Origin: Shewanella profunda
Lineage (GTDB): Bacteria; Pseudomonadota; Gammaproteobacteria; Enterobacterales; Shewanellaceae
Direction: 5' to 3'
NCBI RefSeq assembly: GCF_023283765.1
Contig: NZ_JAKILG010000037.1
Location: 1-51,331, forward strand
Length of the DNA: 51,331 nucleotides
Both the position numbers and the translations under genes were made by a program. The notes under the pieces were generated by a model that was not told where the DNA came from, searched no databases, and worked only from the letters and a program-made list of their open reading frames with translations. Shown here in pieces: positions 10,679 to 20,097 of this stretch. Each line of letters begins with the position of its first letter. Within the stretch, counting starts at the first letter, position 1.

Positions 10679-11350
10679 TTAACCAAAAACCTTATCTAGT
10701 ATCATGGCTGTAAAAGTGGTCTTTAAATAAAAGCCGCGAGGGTTGGTCATTTTGACGCTACCATTTTCGGCAATGCTTTGTGTCAGAGAGCGGCTATTGG
10801 CTGCTTTAGGGCGCAATTGTAATACTTCGCCATGGCGAGCGGTGAGTTTTTCCACCTTTCCTAGAGCAATAAGCTCCATGATTTCTTCCCAATCCTGTTT
10901 TAATAGACGTAACTCATTGGGATCCGGTTGCCATAAAATTGGTGTGCCAATGCGACGATCGCCTATGGGTATGTGTCTTTCTCCTTCTACGGGAACCCAA
11001 AGAACTCGCTGTAGTTTGTGGCAAACTAGACTGTTTTCCCAAGTTAACCCCTCGATTTGCGTGAGGGGAGCGACGCACACATAGGTGGTTTCTAGCGGTC
11101 GTCCCTGTGCATTTATGGGGATAGTTTTGAGTTCTACACCTAGATGTAAAAAATCTTGTTCTGGCTTGGAGCCCGCTGTTGCTCCCAATTCCATTTCAAT
11201 TAGTTGACCAACCCAACCTTTATCACGCTTAAGATCTTTGGGGACGGGGATCCCCCTATGGGTTGCAATTTGTGCCAAACTCACGCCAGCCATCATATTG
11301 GCACGCTCGAGTAACTCAGTGAGATTTTCTGGAGGGATAATTGCTTTCAT
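10679..11350 (-). CDS. mutH: DNA mismatch repair endonuclease MutH
   Basis: MutH nicks the unmethylated strand at hemimethylated GATC sites once activated by MutS-MutL. The 223-aa product has the catalytic triad D66, E73 and K75 (PEQDF..GVELKT) with the same spacing as E. coli D70-E77-K79. Conserved [10 protein letters not shown] and the C-terminal NPRGFYLK are further family signatures. Its presence implies Dam-directed repair in this organism. It is divergent from rppH across a long gap, an arrangement also found in E. coli, and lies 122 bases upstream of cyaC on the same strand. Confidence 0.96.
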   Translation of the reverse strand: MKAIIPPENLTELLERANMMAGVSLAQIATHRGIPVPKDLKRDKGWVGQLIEMELGATAGSKPEQDFLHLGVELKTIPINAQGRPLETTYVCVAPLTQIEGLTWENSLVCHKLQRVLWVPVEGERHIPIGDRRIGTPILWQPDPNELRLLKQDWEEIMELIALGKVEKLTARHGEVLQLRPKAANSRSLTQSIAENGSVKMTNPRGFYLKTTFTAMILDKVFG

Positions 11351-11539
11351 GGGCGAATTTTACTTAAAAATAGCCTCTTAGCAACCGTGGTTAAAAAATG
11401 CGCTGATAATTGGCGGTGGGAATATTTATTGTATTTTTCGCCTAAGATTATGATTTTATTTATTATATTATTGATAGTAAGAAGAGCTCTTTAAAGTGTT
11501 CAAAGTTACTCTCGGCTTTCCCTTACGTTCCCCACATAC

Positions 11540-11562
11540 TTATCCACAGATATTATGGATAA
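11540..11562. promoter_or_regulatory. DnaA box pair
   Basis: TTATCCACA at 11540-11548 is identical to the strongest E. coli DnaA box. TTATGGATAA at 11553-11562 is, on the minus strand, TTATCCATAA, one mismatch from the consensus, in opposite orientation and 4 bases away. Two further TATCCACA cores form the arms of the hairpin at 11868-11898. That DnaA binds here is inference. Confidence 0.5.
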
Positions 11563-11702
11563 CTCCTAAAGTTAACGCCTTTATCCTAATAAAAAATGCA
11601 AGTCAATGCTAAAATCACCCGTTTTTTAGCGGAATGTGGACAGTTTTTAGAGTGTCTTGTGTATAACACTGGTATTGTTTTAGTCAGAAGTCGCTATTAA
11701 CT

Positions 11703-11727
11703 TTTAAGGTTAAAAATTAACCTTAAA
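11703..11727. repeat. Perfect AT-rich inverted repeat
   Basis: The arms TTTAAGGTTAA and TTAACCTTAAA (11 bases) flank AAA and are followed by TTATTTTT. It could be an operator or a weak terminator of an unseen small transcript. Neither divergent neighbour needs a terminator here. Confidence 0.55.
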
Positions 11728-11867
11728 TTATTTTTCGTCCTGAAATTTTAAAGTGTATTTTTTATGGTTATGAAATTTAATGGTTTTTCATTGTGCCTAA
11801 TGAGCATTAAGGCTCACCAAATCAGATATTTTTTGAACGTTATAACAAGTTCACGAGAGTTTCAAAC

Positions 11868-11898
11868 AGGGATATCCACAGAAAATGTGGATATCCCT
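11868..11898. repeat. Perfect 13-bp hairpin with DnaA-box-like arms
   Basis: The left arm AGGGATATCCACA (11868-11880) and right arm TGTGGATATCCCT (11886-11898) are exact complements around the loop GAAAA. Each arm includes ATATCCACA, one mismatch from a DnaA box. It lies 140 bases upstream of the rppH start. No T-run follows on either strand, so it is not a typical terminator. Confidence 0.7.
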
Positions 11899-12037
11899 AG
11901 GATCGCTCCCAGCTGTTTGTTGATAAATGATATTTATAGATGAATTTATCCCATGCTCGACTTAAAATAGAGGTTTGCTGAGAGACTGGCTTTATGAAAC
12001 AATCGGATTATTAAAATTATCCTTATTCGGAGTCCAT

Positions 12038-12562
12038 GTGATTGATAGCGACGGCTTTCGCGCAAATGTGGGCATAATAATTTGTAACAGATATGGTCAA
12101 GTCATGTGGGCTAGACGCTTTGGTCAACATTCTTGGCAATTTCCTCAAGGTGGTGTTGACGATGGTGAGTCGGCAGAGGAGGCTATGTACCGTGAGTTAT
12201 ATGAAGAAGTCGGCCTAAAACCAGAGCACGTGCATATATTAACCTCGACTCGTTCTTGGTTAAGATATCGTCTACCTAAGCGTTTAGTGAGGCAAGACAG
12301 TAAACCTGTATGCATTGGGCAAAAGCAAAAATGGTTTCTGTTACAATTGAAAAGCCAAGATAGTGCGATTAACTTAAGTTCTTCAGGGCATCCCGAGTTT
12401 GACGATTGGCGTTGGGTAAGTTATTGGTATCCAGTGCGGCAAGTCGTTTCATTTAAGCGTGATGTATATCGAAAGGTGATGAAAGAGTTTGCGGTAACGG
12501 CATTGTCATTCCAAACCCAGGAAATTCCGAGGAAGCGGGGAAGGCAAAAAACGACGGGCTGA
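12038..12562 (+). CDS. rppH: RNA pyrophosphohydrolase RppH (Nudix)
   Basis: RppH removes pyrophosphate from 5'-triphosphate mRNA ends and so opens the way to RNase E decay. The Nudix box spans residues 39-60 ([15 protein letters not shown]) with catalytic glutamates E53, E56 and E57. [12 protein letters not shown] and [19 protein letters not shown] are RppH-specific. I start at GTG 12038: GGAG lies 5 bases upstream, [12 protein letters not shown] aligns with the E. coli start, and the 174-aa length agrees with E. coli (176). The frame extends upstream to TTG 11975, probably by chance. It is first in an operon with ptsP, as in E. coli. Confidence 0.93.
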   Translation: MIDSDGFRANVGIIICNRYGQVMWARRFGQHSWQFPQGGVDDGESAEEAMYRELYEEVGLKPEHVHILTSTRSWLRYRLPKRLVRQDSKPVCIGQKQKWFLLQLKSQDSAINLSSSGHPEFDDWRWVSYWYPVRQVVSFKRDVYRKVMKEFAVTALSFQTQEIPRKRGRQKTTG

Positions 12563-12584
12563 TTTTCAAAGAGGATTGAAAACA

Positions 12585-14819
12585 GTGTTAAATACGCTTA
12601 GGGATATTACGCAGGCTGTGGCATCTGCCCACAGTTTAGAAACCGCATTAGCAGTCTTAGTTTCATCCACTAAAGCGGCGATGGAAACCCAATGTTGCTC
12701 CATCTATATCCTAGAAGAGCAAGAGCTCGTGCTGTCTGCAACCGATGGTCTTGAAAAAAGTGCCGTTGGTCGTGTGCGCATGCCGTTGACACAGGGGTTA
12801 GTTGGACTCGTAGCCCAGCGTGAAGAGGCCGTCAACTTAGCGGATGCTAGGCTTCATCCAAGGTTTAAACTTTTCCCTGAGGTTGCTGAAGAAGAATACC
12901 GCGCATTTTTAGCTGTACCTATCATCTATCAGAAAGCTGTGGTTGGTGTGATAGTGGTACAGCAGGCAAGTGCTCGTCAGTTTAGCGAGGGAGAAGAAGC
13001 GTTTTTAATGACGCTTGCCGCCCAGCTTGCAATGGCTATACGCGGGTTAAAGCAAAAAGCTCAGGTAAGTTCACATAACCAACAGATTTTATTTCAAGGA
13101 ACTTCAGCATCTAATGGTATCGCCATTGCTCACGCATTTGTGCTTGGTGGCGAAATCGCCCTTGAGCAGCCCGACGTGCGCTGTGAGGATGTTGCAGCTG
13201 AATCTAGCCGTTTAGTTGCTGCAATGGGACGTTGTAAGGAAGCTATTGGTGCCCTATCCCAACGTTTCGATCGTGAGCAAGATGAAGAAGTTGTCTCCAT
13301 TTTTAATGCTTTGTTATTACTGCTTGATGATGCCAGCTTAGGCGGGGAATACGCCCGTGAAATATTGCAAGGTTGGGAAGCTGAATCTGCAGTGAGTAGA
13401 GTTTCTCTGCGTTATATCCAGCAGTTTTTAGCAATGGAAGACCCCTACCTTAAAGAGCGGGCCAGTGATATTCGCGACCTAGGTCAAAAGGTGTTGCGTC
13501 AGCTAATAGAGCCTGAGCGTCTTGAGCTTGAGCCCGATAAGCCCGTCATTCTGGTGACCCGTGAAGCCGACGCCACTATGTTGGCCGAATTCCCAAGACA
13601 AAAGCTTGCGGGGATAGTGACTGAGCTTGGTGGCGTAAATTCCCATGCGGCGATTTTAGCCCGTGCTCTTGGTGTCCCCGCTATTACGGGTGTTGAGCAA
13701 TTACTGTCTGCGGATATAGATCAAAAACTATTAGTTGTGAATGCGAGCCGTGGGCAACTGATGGTATCACCATCGCCAGCCGTTGTAAGCGAATATCGCA
13801 GCTTGATTTCAGCGCAAAAAGCATTGCAACGCCAGTATGCGCAAGAATTGTCTTTACCCTCAGTAACCTTAGATGGTTCACGTATTCGTTTGTATTTAAA
13901 TGCGGGATTACTCAGTGGCGTAGCCTCTGAAATTGCAGAAGGAGCCGATGGTATAGGGCTTTTTCGTACAGAAATCCCTTTTATGCTGCAACAGCGTTTC
14001 CCGAGTGAATCCGAGCAAGTTAAAGTCTATCAGCAAGTTTTGTTGGCCGCTTCAGGTCGTCCTGTGGTGATGCGGACTTTAGATGTGGGAGGGGATAAAC
14101 CTCTGCCATATTTCCCGATTAAAGAGGATAACCCTTTCCTCGGTTGGCGTGGTATCCGTTTATCCCTTGATCATCCTGAACTTTTTTTAGTGCAGTTACG
14201 GGCGATGCTGCAGGCTGGTGCTGAGGGGGAGCAATTAAGTATTTTACTTCCAATGGTCAGTAACTTAGATGAGATTGACCAAGCTTTAGAATATTTGCAT
14301 CAGGCATATATTGAACTGAAACATGACGTCAATAATAAGATAGTGATGCCGCGAATTGGCATTATGCTCGAAGTACCTGCGTTGCTATATCAATTAGATG
14401 AAGTGGCTAGACGGGTCGATTTTGTTTCTGTAGGGAGTAACGATCTTACCCAATATTTGCTAGCGGTTGATCGTAATAATCCGCGGGTCAGTTCTTTATT
14501 TGATAGTTACCATCCAGGCATTTTACGCGCTTTACATCAAGCTCACCTCGATTGTCTCTACCACAAACTCGATATTAGTATTTGTGGCGAGCTGGCTGGT
14601 GAGCCTATGGGCGCTATTTTGCTGGTGGCGATGGGATATGATCAATTGAGCATGAACCAAGGCAGCTTAGCACGGATAAACTATTTGCTTCGCCGCGTTG
14701 CTCGCGCTGATTTAGATCAGTTACTTTCGCAGGCGTTAAGTTTATCAAATGGTTTTCAAGTACGTGAGTTGGTTAAAGAATATTTGAATGAACAAGGTTT
14801 AGTCACAATTCTTAATTAA
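12585..14819 (+). CDS. ptsP: Phosphoenolpyruvate-protein phosphotransferase PtsP (enzyme I-Ntr)
   Basis: This is the first enzyme of the nitrogen phosphotransferase chain; it autophosphorylates from PEP and passes phosphate to NPr. Domains in order are an N-terminal GAF sensor (about 1-150), an enzyme I N-terminal segment, the phospho-histidine swivel domain with His354 (GGVNSHAAILARALGVP), and the PEP-binding barrel (DGIGLFRTEIPF, LPMVSNLDE, SVGSNDLTQY, CGELAG). I chose GTG 12585 (MLNTLRDIT aligns with E. coli MLTRLREIV) with GAGG 10 bases upstream; this gives 744 aa. TTG 12576 is open but sits one base from that GAGG. It begins 22 bases after rppH. Confidence 0.93.
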   Translation: MLNTLRDITQAVASAHSLETALAVLVSSTKAAMETQCCSIYILEEQELVLSATDGLEKSAVGRVRMPLTQGLVGLVAQREEAVNLADARLHPRFKLFPEVAEEEYRAFLAVPIIYQKAVVGVIVVQQASARQFSEGEEAFLMTLAAQLAMAIRGLKQKAQVSSHNQQILFQGTSASNGIAIAHAFVLGGEIALEQPDVRCEDVAAESSRLVAAMGRCKEAIGALSQRFDREQDEEVVSIFNALLLLLDDASLGGEYAREILQGWEAESAVSRVSLRYIQQFLAMEDPYLKERASDIRDLGQKVLRQLIEPERLELEPDKPVILVTREADATMLAEFPRQKLAGIVTELGGVNSHAAILARALGVPAITGVEQLLSADIDQKLLVVNASRGQLMVSPSPAVVSEYRSLISAQKALQRQYAQELSLPSVTLDGSRIRLYLNAGLLSGVASEIAEGADGIGLFRTEIPFMLQQRFPSESEQVKVYQQVLLAASGRPVVMRTLDVGGDKPLPYFPIKEDNPFLGWRGIRLSLDHPELFLVQLRAMLQAGAEGEQLSILLPMVSNLDEIDQALEYLHQAYIELKHDVNNKIVMPRIGIMLEVPALLYQLDEVARRVDFVSVGSNDLTQYLLAVDRNNPRVSSLFDSYHPGILRALHQAHLDCLYHKLDISICGELAGEPMGAILLVAMGYDQLSMNQGSLARINYLLRRVARADLDQLLSQALSLSNGFQVRELVKEYLNEQGLVTILN

Positions 14820-14878
14820 CTAATCTCGTTTTTTGCTTTAAGCTAAGGCCTCAATATTATCGCGCTGTAGGTATTCGT

Positions 14879-15679
14879 GTGGATAGTTTGTTAACTGTGT
14901 TCTTTATTTGCTTGGCTCTAGGCGCATTTGTCGGGTTTATGGCGGGGTTATTAGGTATCGGTGGCGGTTTGATAGTCGTGCCAGCGCTACTTTATATCTT
15001 GCCATCTGTTGGCATTAGCTCAGCCCAGTTGCCCCATATAGCCATCGCCACTTCATTAGCCGCAATTATTCTGACATCCATTTCCTCAGCCAGAGCTCAT
15101 CATAAGCGTGGCAATATCCCTTGGGGTTTATTTAGGACTATGCTGCCGGGGATTATTCTTGGGGCATTAACATCAGGTTTTATTGCTGAGCGTATTTCCG
15201 CTGCCACTTTGCAGCAGGGATTTGCGATATTTGTGGTGTTAATGTCGATTCAGATGGCCTATCCCTTCAAAGCCGAATCGAATCGTCAGTTACCCAGCGC
15301 GCCAGTATTATTCGTTGTAGCCGCGTTAGTTGCCATGATTGCAGGGCTGATGGGTATTGGTGGCGGGGTATTGTTAGTACCTTTTTTAACTTTTTTTGGT
15401 TTGCAGATGCGCTATGCCGTTGGTTTTTCGGCGGCGACAGGTTTGTTGATCTCTTTGTCTGGCAGTTTAGGGTATATCATTGCAGGCTTTAATGCGCCCG
15501 AGTTGCCCTATGGCACCTTAGGCTTTATCTATTTACCCGCCTTGTTTGGTTTAGTGATCACTTCAGTCTTGATGGCGCCAGTGGGTGTAAAAGCGGCGAG
15601 CACCTGGCCAACACCTGTACTTAAAAAGATATTTGCACTGTTACTTCTGTGTGTTGGTCTTAAGCTAATTCTGACCTAG
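14879..15679 (+). CDS. TauE/SafE-family membrane permease
   Basis: This 266-aa inner-membrane protein has about eight hydrophobic segments. The TauE/SafE signature occurs twice, once in each half (AGLLGIGGGLIVVPALL near residue 22 and AGLMGIGGGVLLVPFL near 160), showing the internal duplication of the family. Members are proposed exporters or importers of sulfur-containing anions; the substrate here is unknown. The start is GTG 14879, supported by a weak TAGGT site. It lies between ptsP and lgt, probably in the same transcription unit. Confidence 0.85.
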   Translation: MDSLLTVFFICLALGAFVGFMAGLLGIGGGLIVVPALLYILPSVGISSAQLPHIAIATSLAAIILTSISSARAHHKRGNIPWGLFRTMLPGIILGALTSGFIAERISAATLQQGFAIFVVLMSIQMAYPFKAESNRQLPSAPVLFVVAALVAMIAGLMGIGGGVLLVPFLTFFGLQMRYAVGFSAATGLLISLSGSLGYIIAGFNAPELPYGTLGFIYLPALFGLVITSVLMAPVGVKAASTWPTPVLKKIFALLLLCVGLKLILT

Positions 15680-15721
15680 TTTTTATTTTTGCCTCTGTTT
15701 GAGGCTGCTAATGGATGTGTT

Positions 15722-16528
15722 ATGCCGCTGAGTTTTCCCGATATCGATCCGGTGATCGTATCATTTGGACCGTTTAATCTTTTTGGACAAACCTTTGAAC
15801 CTGCGCTGCGTTGGTATGGTTTTACGTATCTAGTCGGATTTGTGGCGGCCATGTGGTTGTTGAACCGACAAGCCGATCGCTCAAAAGGGATATGGACGCG
15901 GGAGCAAGTCTCAGATTTACTTTTTTATGGCTTTCTTGGGGTGATTTTTGGCGGGCGCATTGGGTACGTGCTCTTCTATCATTTTGATTATTTCCTCGCA
16001 AGTCCTATGTATTTGTTTAAGATTTCTGAAGGTGGGATGTCTTTCCATGGTGGATTAATTGGTGTTATTAGCGCTATGATCTATATCGCTTGGAAGCAAA
16101 AACGTACTTTCTTTGCTGTGGCGGATATGGTTGCACCTGTCGTTCCTATTGGTTTAGGGGCGGGGCGCATTGGTAACTTTATCAATGGTGAACTTTGGGG
16201 ACGCGTTACCGATGTACCTTGGGGTATGGTATTTCCTTCTGGCGGGGCAGAACCGCGCCATCCCTCACAGCTATACCAGTTTGCCCTAGAAGGTGTCGTG
16301 TTATTCCTCATTCTTTACTGGTTTAGCAAGCGCACAACAAAAGTCGGTGCGGTGTCGGGTATGTTCCTACTAGGCTACGGTATTTTCCGTGTTGTGGTAG
16401 AAACGGTAAGGCAGCCTGATGCACAATTGGGGCTTTATTGGGGCTTTATGACAATGGGACAGATCCTATCTGTGCCAATGATTTTATTCGGTTTATATTT
16501 AATTTTTCGTCCACAAGGTAAGCAGTAA
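15722..16528 (+). CDS. lgt: Prolipoprotein diacylglyceryl transferase
   Basis: Lgt moves a diacylglyceryl group from phosphatidylglycerol to the lipobox cysteine of prolipoproteins in the inner membrane. The 268-aa product has seven predicted membrane segments. It carries the essential His109 (MSFHGGLIG) and Arg149 within [15 protein letters not shown], the Lgt signature, plus RHPSQLYQ. I start at ATG 15722 because [12 protein letters not shown] aligns with the family start; the upstream TTG 15689 adds 11 unconserved residues and has no ribosome site. The stop overlaps the thyA start by one base (TAATG), so the two are translationally coupled. Confidence 0.95.
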   Translation: MPLSFPDIDPVIVSFGPFNLFGQTFEPALRWYGFTYLVGFVAAMWLLNRQADRSKGIWTREQVSDLLFYGFLGVIFGGRIGYVLFYHFDYFLASPMYLFKISEGGMSFHGGLIGVISAMIYIAWKQKRTFFAVADMVAPVVPIGLGAGRIGNFINGELWGRVTDVPWGMVFPSGGAEPRHPSQLYQFALEGVVLFLILYWFSKRTTKVGAVSGMFLLGYGIFRVVVETVRQPDAQLGLYWGFMTMGQILSVPMILFGLYLIFRPQGKQ

Positions 16529-17322
16529 TGCAACAGTATTTAGACTTAATGAAGCACATTTTAGCTGAGGGTGTGGATAAATCAGATCGTACCGGTACTG
16601 GAACTCGTTCAGTATTTGGGTACCAAATGCGTTTTGATTTAAGCAAAGGGTTTCCCTTAGTCACGACTAAAAAATGCCACATGCGTTCCATTATCCATGA
16701 GTTACTGTGGTTTCTGAAAGGTGAGACTAACATTGCTTACCTTCGTGATAATAAAGTGAGTATTTGGGATGAGTGGGCCGATGACAATGGCGATTTAGGT
16801 CCAGTTTATGGCGCCCAGTGGCGCAGCTGGCCAACTCAGCGTGGTGATTCAATCGACCAGATTTCACAAGTTATAACGCAGATTAAATCTCAACCAGACT
16901 CTCGTCGCCTTATTGTTTCTGCTTGGAATGTTGGTGAACTCGATAAAATGGCTTTAGCGCCTTGCCATGCTTTTTTTCAGTTCTATGTGGCTGATGGCAA
17001 GTTATCCTGTCAGCTCTATCAGCGCAGTTGTGATGTTTTTCTCGGTTTGCCATTTAATATCGCCAGTTATGCATTGCTAACTATGATGGTTGCTCAGCAG
17101 TGTGATTTAGCGCTTGGCGATTTTGTGTGGACAGGCGGTGATACGCATTTGTATTCCAATCATATGGAACAAACGGCACTCCAATTAAGTCGTGAGCCAA
17201 AACCGTTGCCTTTGATGACGATTCTGCGTAAGCCCGAATCTATTTTCGATTATCAATTCGAAGATTTTGAACTGACAAATTACGAACCTCACCCCCATAT
17301 CAAAGCTCCCGTCGCCGTTTAA
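16528..17322 (+). CDS. thyA: Thymidylate synthase ThyA
   Basis: ThyA makes dTMP from dUMP using methylenetetrahydrofolate. The 264-aa length equals that of E. coli. The catalytic nucleophile is Cys146 in [12 protein letters not shown], and the signatures [33 protein letters not shown] and GDTHLYSNH are present. It overlaps lgt by one base and ends 17 bases before a strong terminator at 17339-17366, which closes the rppH-to-thyA block. Confidence 0.98.
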   Translation: MQQYLDLMKHILAEGVDKSDRTGTGTRSVFGYQMRFDLSKGFPLVTTKKCHMRSIIHELLWFLKGETNIAYLRDNKVSIWDEWADDNGDLGPVYGAQWRSWPTQRGDSIDQISQVITQIKSQPDSRRLIVSAWNVGELDKMALAPCHAFFQFYVADGKLSCQLYQRSCDVFLGLPFNIASYALLTMMVAQQCDLALGDFVWTGGDTHLYSNHMEQTALQLSREPKPLPLMTILRKPESIFDYQFEDFELTNYEPHPHIKAPVAV

Positions 17323-17338
17323 GTGCACTTTTTCAGCT

Positions 17339-17366
17339 AACACCTCGGAATAACCGAGGTGTTTTG
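17339..17366 (+). terminator. Rho-independent terminator after thyA
   Basis: The 10-bp stem AACACCTCGG/CCGAGGTGTT around loop AATAA is followed by TTG. The T-tract is short but the stem is GC-rich and well placed. Confidence 0.8.
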
Positions 17367-17438
17367 TCGAAACTTACGATTATACTAGTTGTTACTATTC
17401 GTCTACACTCAATTCATTATGGTTTTTCGGAGTGTAAG

Positions 17439-18608
17439 ATGGAAAAAGCAATTAGAAATTTTCTGAGCCAAGAATCGGCCGGCGGTATCCTATTATTGGT
17501 TGCTGTTGCCTTAGCCATGCTGATGGCTAATTCTCCTTTATCAGGGCTTTATCAAGGATTTTTAGGGACTGATGTCCAAGTTCGCGTTGGTGCGTTAGAT
17601 ATCCATAAACCGTTATTGCTCTGGATTAACGATGGTCTAATGGCATTGTTCTTTCTGCTGATTGGGTTAGAGGTAAAGCGTGAATTGCTAGAGGGAGCAT
17701 TATCAAGTGTTGCCCAAGCATCTCTGCCTACCTTTGCAGCGATTGGCGGAATGTTAGTTCCTGCGGGTGTCTATTTGCTATTTAACTATGGTGATCCTGT
17801 TACCCAAGCGGGTTGGGCGATTCCTGCTGCAACCGATATCGCTTTTGCGTTAGGTATTATGGCATTACTCGGTAATAGAGTCCCTGTTGCACTCAAAGTG
17901 TTCCTGTTGGCGCTCGCAATTATCGATGATCTCGGCGTTATTGTGATTATTGCGCTGTTTTATAGCACTGATCTATCAACCATCAGTTTAGTGATTGCGA
18001 GTTTAGCGATTGTCGGTCTTGTAGGTTTAAACTGTAAAGGTATTACCTCATTAGCACCCTACGGGATCTTAGGTTTGATTCTTTGGGTTGCGGTGCTCAA
18101 ATCCGGTGTTCATGCCACTCTGGCTGGTGTCATCATTGCTTTTTGTATTCCACTGCGTGCCAAAGATGGGAGTTCACCCTCTGAGCACTTAGAACACAGT
18201 TTACATCCATGGAGTAACTTTCTGATTTTACCAGTGTTTGCCTTTGCAAATGCGGGCGTAGCTTTAGGTAATATGAGCTTAGATACCTTGCTTTCACCTG
18301 TTCCAGTAGGTATTGCGTTAGGTTTGGTCCTAGGTAAGCCCATTGGGGTGATGTTGTTTAGCTTTATCGCAGTCAAGCTTAAGTTAGCGCAATTACCCGA
18401 TAATGTCGGATGGAAACAAATCGCGCCAGTGGCGGCTATGTGTGGTATCGGTTTTACTATGTCGATGTTCATTGCATCCTTGGCCTTTGAGCAAGCCGAT
18501 CCTATGTACGGTGATTTAGCTCGGCTAGGAACTCTATTGGGTTCGATTATTGCGGCATTAGTTGGATATTTTTGGTTATCGAAAGTGTTACCTAAAAAAG
18601 GAGTATAA
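17439..18608 (+). CDS. nhaA: Na+/H+ antiporter NhaA
   Basis: NhaA exports Na+ or Li+ in exchange for two protons and protects against alkaline and salt stress. The 389-aa product is almost the E. coli length. It has the ion-binding aspartates D163/D164 ([10 protein letters not shown]) and D133 ([11 protein letters not shown]) at the E. coli positions, with about twelve membrane helices. I start at ATG 17439 (SD GGAG 6 bases upstream; [16 protein letters not shown] aligns). The frame extends back to 17364, immediately after the thyA terminator, but without support. Regulation by NhaR, encoded 0.5 kb downstream, is likely. Confidence 0.95.
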   Translation: MEKAIRNFLSQESAGGILLLVAVALAMLMANSPLSGLYQGFLGTDVQVRVGALDIHKPLLLWINDGLMALFFLLIGLEVKRELLEGALSSVAQASLPTFAAIGGMLVPAGVYLLFNYGDPVTQAGWAIPAATDIAFALGIMALLGNRVPVALKVFLLALAIIDDLGVIVIIALFYSTDLSTISLVIASLAIVGLVGLNCKGITSLAPYGILGLILWVAVLKSGVHATLAGVIIAFCIPLRAKDGSSPSEHLEHSLHPWSNFLILPVFAFANAGVALGNMSLDTLLSPVPVGIALGLVLGKPIGVMLFSFIAVKLKLAQLPDNVGWKQIAPVAAMCGIGFTMSMFIASLAFEQADPMYGDLARLGTLLGSIIAALVGYFWLSKVLPKKGV

Positions 18609-18610
18609 CT

Positions 18611-18997
18611 ATGATAAAAATTAAACTAGTGGGAATGGCTGTATTTTTCTCCTTATCATCAACTGCAATGGCTTCGCAAATCGAAGCCTGCAATAAGGAT
18701 GTCACATCACTTACTTGTCAAAGTTATCTTGAAGGTATCGTTGATGGCGCCTTGATGTTTAAGCCTGAGTCATTAGGTGCAAGGCTTGAAACTAATGGTT
18801 ATGAGTCTAGAGCACTTAAATACCGTGGCGGTAAGCGGTTCCAAGAGGCTAACCGAACCTATTGTGCGAGTCGTATTCCTGACCGTAATAGCCTAGTGTC
18901 GGGAGTGACAGAGGCTGTAAGCACTGGCACGGCGGCCGATTTAGAGCAGTTGCAGGGAATCGTAGCTAACTTATTAGATTGCCAACGTTTAAAATAG
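18611..18997 (+). CDS. Small secreted protein between nhaA and nhaR, possibly Rap1a/Tai-like
   Basis: This 128-aa protein has a clear signal peptide (MIKIKLVGMAVFFSLSSTAMA, cleavage after residue 21), so the mature protein should be periplasmic. The mature part has four cysteines. The pattern C-x2-YLEGIVDG near the N-terminus and a C-terminal cysteine after a helical region recalls the Rap1a/Tai periplasmic family; I hold that at low confidence. Its ATG is 2 bases after the nhaA stop and its ribosome site AAGGAG lies inside the end of nhaA, so it is probably cotranscribed with nhaA. Function unknown. Confidence 0.75.
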   Translation: MIKIKLVGMAVFFSLSSTAMASQIEACNKDVTSLTCQSYLEGIVDGALMFKPESLGARLETNGYESRALKYRGGKRFQEANRTYCASRIPDRNSLVSGVTEAVSTGTAADLEQLQGIVANLLDCQRLK

Positions 18998-19105
18998 CCT
19001 CTACCAAATACCATAGTCAGTTCTATGGTGAAGCCTAGGCAACTATCTCAGTCATCATAGTTGCTGCATTGGCATAACGGTTAGCCATAGGGGAAATGGG
19101 CGGCA

Positions 19106-20014
19106 ATGCTGCATTTAAATTATAACCACCTGTATTATTTCTGGATGATCAAGAAAAAGGGTTCAGTCGCCAAGGCGGCTGAGGCCCTTTGTTTGACCCC
19201 ACAAACCATCACTGGACAGATCAGAGCCTTAGAAGACAGACTTAATGGTAGCTTGTTCAAGCGCGTGGGGCGCAGCCTTGAGGCGACAGAGCTAGGTGAA
19301 CTTGTCTTTCGCTATGCGGATAAGATGTTTAGTTTAAGCTATGAAATGCTCGATTTACTTAATTATCAAAAAGACAATGCCATTCTCTTCGAAGTGGGTA
19401 TTGCTGATGCCTTATCTAAAGCCTTAGTTAGCAGAGTTTTGTTATCTGTTATACCTAGTGATAGTTCAATGCACTTGGCTTGTTACGAGGCGACACATGA
19501 GAGTTTAATGGCGCGGTTGCGTGAGCATAAACTGGATATGATCTTATCGGATTGTGCTGGTGAGTCACTAAAGTACCCAGAGATTTTATCTAAAAAGCTG
19601 GGGGAGTGTGGGGTAAGTTTTTTTTCTGCCGATACCTACAGTGCTGATTTTCCTGCTTGTTTAGAACAAGGTCGCTTATTGATCCCTGGGCGTAAAACCT
19701 CCCTTGGACAGCAGCTATACCGATGGTTTGACGAGCAAAATCTCAATGTTAAAATCCTCGGTGAATTCGATGATGCGGCGATGATGAAGGCTTTTGGCTA
19801 TCTTAAACGCGGTATATTTGTCACCCCCTCCATTTATCGCCAAGAAGTGATTTCCCATGGTATGCATCTGCTTGGTGAAACCCATGATGTGAAGGAGGAA
19901 TATCATGTTATGTTTGCTGAACGTATGATCCAACATCCTGCGGTTAAACGGTTACTCGAAACGGATTTTAGTGATTTGTTTGCAGGTTTAGATGCCCAAG
20001 TTCAACAGTGCTAA
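19106..20014 (+). CDS. nhaR: Na+-responsive LysR activator NhaR
   Basis: This LysR-type regulator (302 aa) has an N-terminal helix-turn-helix (GSVAKAAEALCLTPQTITGQ). Very strong similarity to E. coli NhaR runs throughout: NYNHLYYFW, LGELVFRYADKMF, FDVGIADALSK-like, HKLDMILSDC, GECGVSFF, PACLE..RLLIPGR, GEFDDAAMMKAFG and FAERMIQHPAVKR. NhaR activates nhaA in response to Na+. In E. coli nhaR follows nhaA directly; here a small secreted protein lies between them. Confidence 0.95.
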   Translation: MLHLNYNHLYYFWMIKKKGSVAKAAEALCLTPQTITGQIRALEDRLNGSLFKRVGRSLEATELGELVFRYADKMFSLSYEMLDLLNYQKDNAILFEVGIADALSKALVSRVLLSVIPSDSSMHLACYEATHESLMARLREHKLDMILSDCAGESLKYPEILSKKLGECGVSFFSADTYSADFPACLEQGRLLIPGRKTSLGQQLYRWFDEQNLNVKILGEFDDAAMMKAFGYLKRGIFVTPSIYRQEVISHGMHLLGETHDVKEEYHVMFAERMIQHPAVKRLLETDFSDLFAGLDAQVQQC

Positions 20015-20097
20015 TTTTGTGTTATGTCGACTGGCTCATCGACACTCTAGCGCAGGAGCTGATAAACTAATGCGAACTCTATTTTGGGAGAAATACC

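Larger units (their letters stand above)
11351..12037. other. Long AT-rich gap between divergent mutH and rppH
   Basis: About 690 bases carry no convincing gene. The stretch contains a perfect DnaA box with a second near-match (11540-11562), an 11-base AT-rich inverted repeat (11703-11727) and a perfect 13-base-pair hairpin (11868-11898). A smaller stem TGAGC..GCTCA lies near 11800. The mutH and rppH promoters must be here. A frame runs from TTG 11975 into rppH but lacks family similarity before residue 22. Confidence 0.55.

Noticed and set aside
11975..12037. Upstream extension of RppH from TTG 11975
   Set aside because: The added 21 residues are not conserved, while GTG 12038 has GGAG at 5 bases and aligns with the E. 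coli start.
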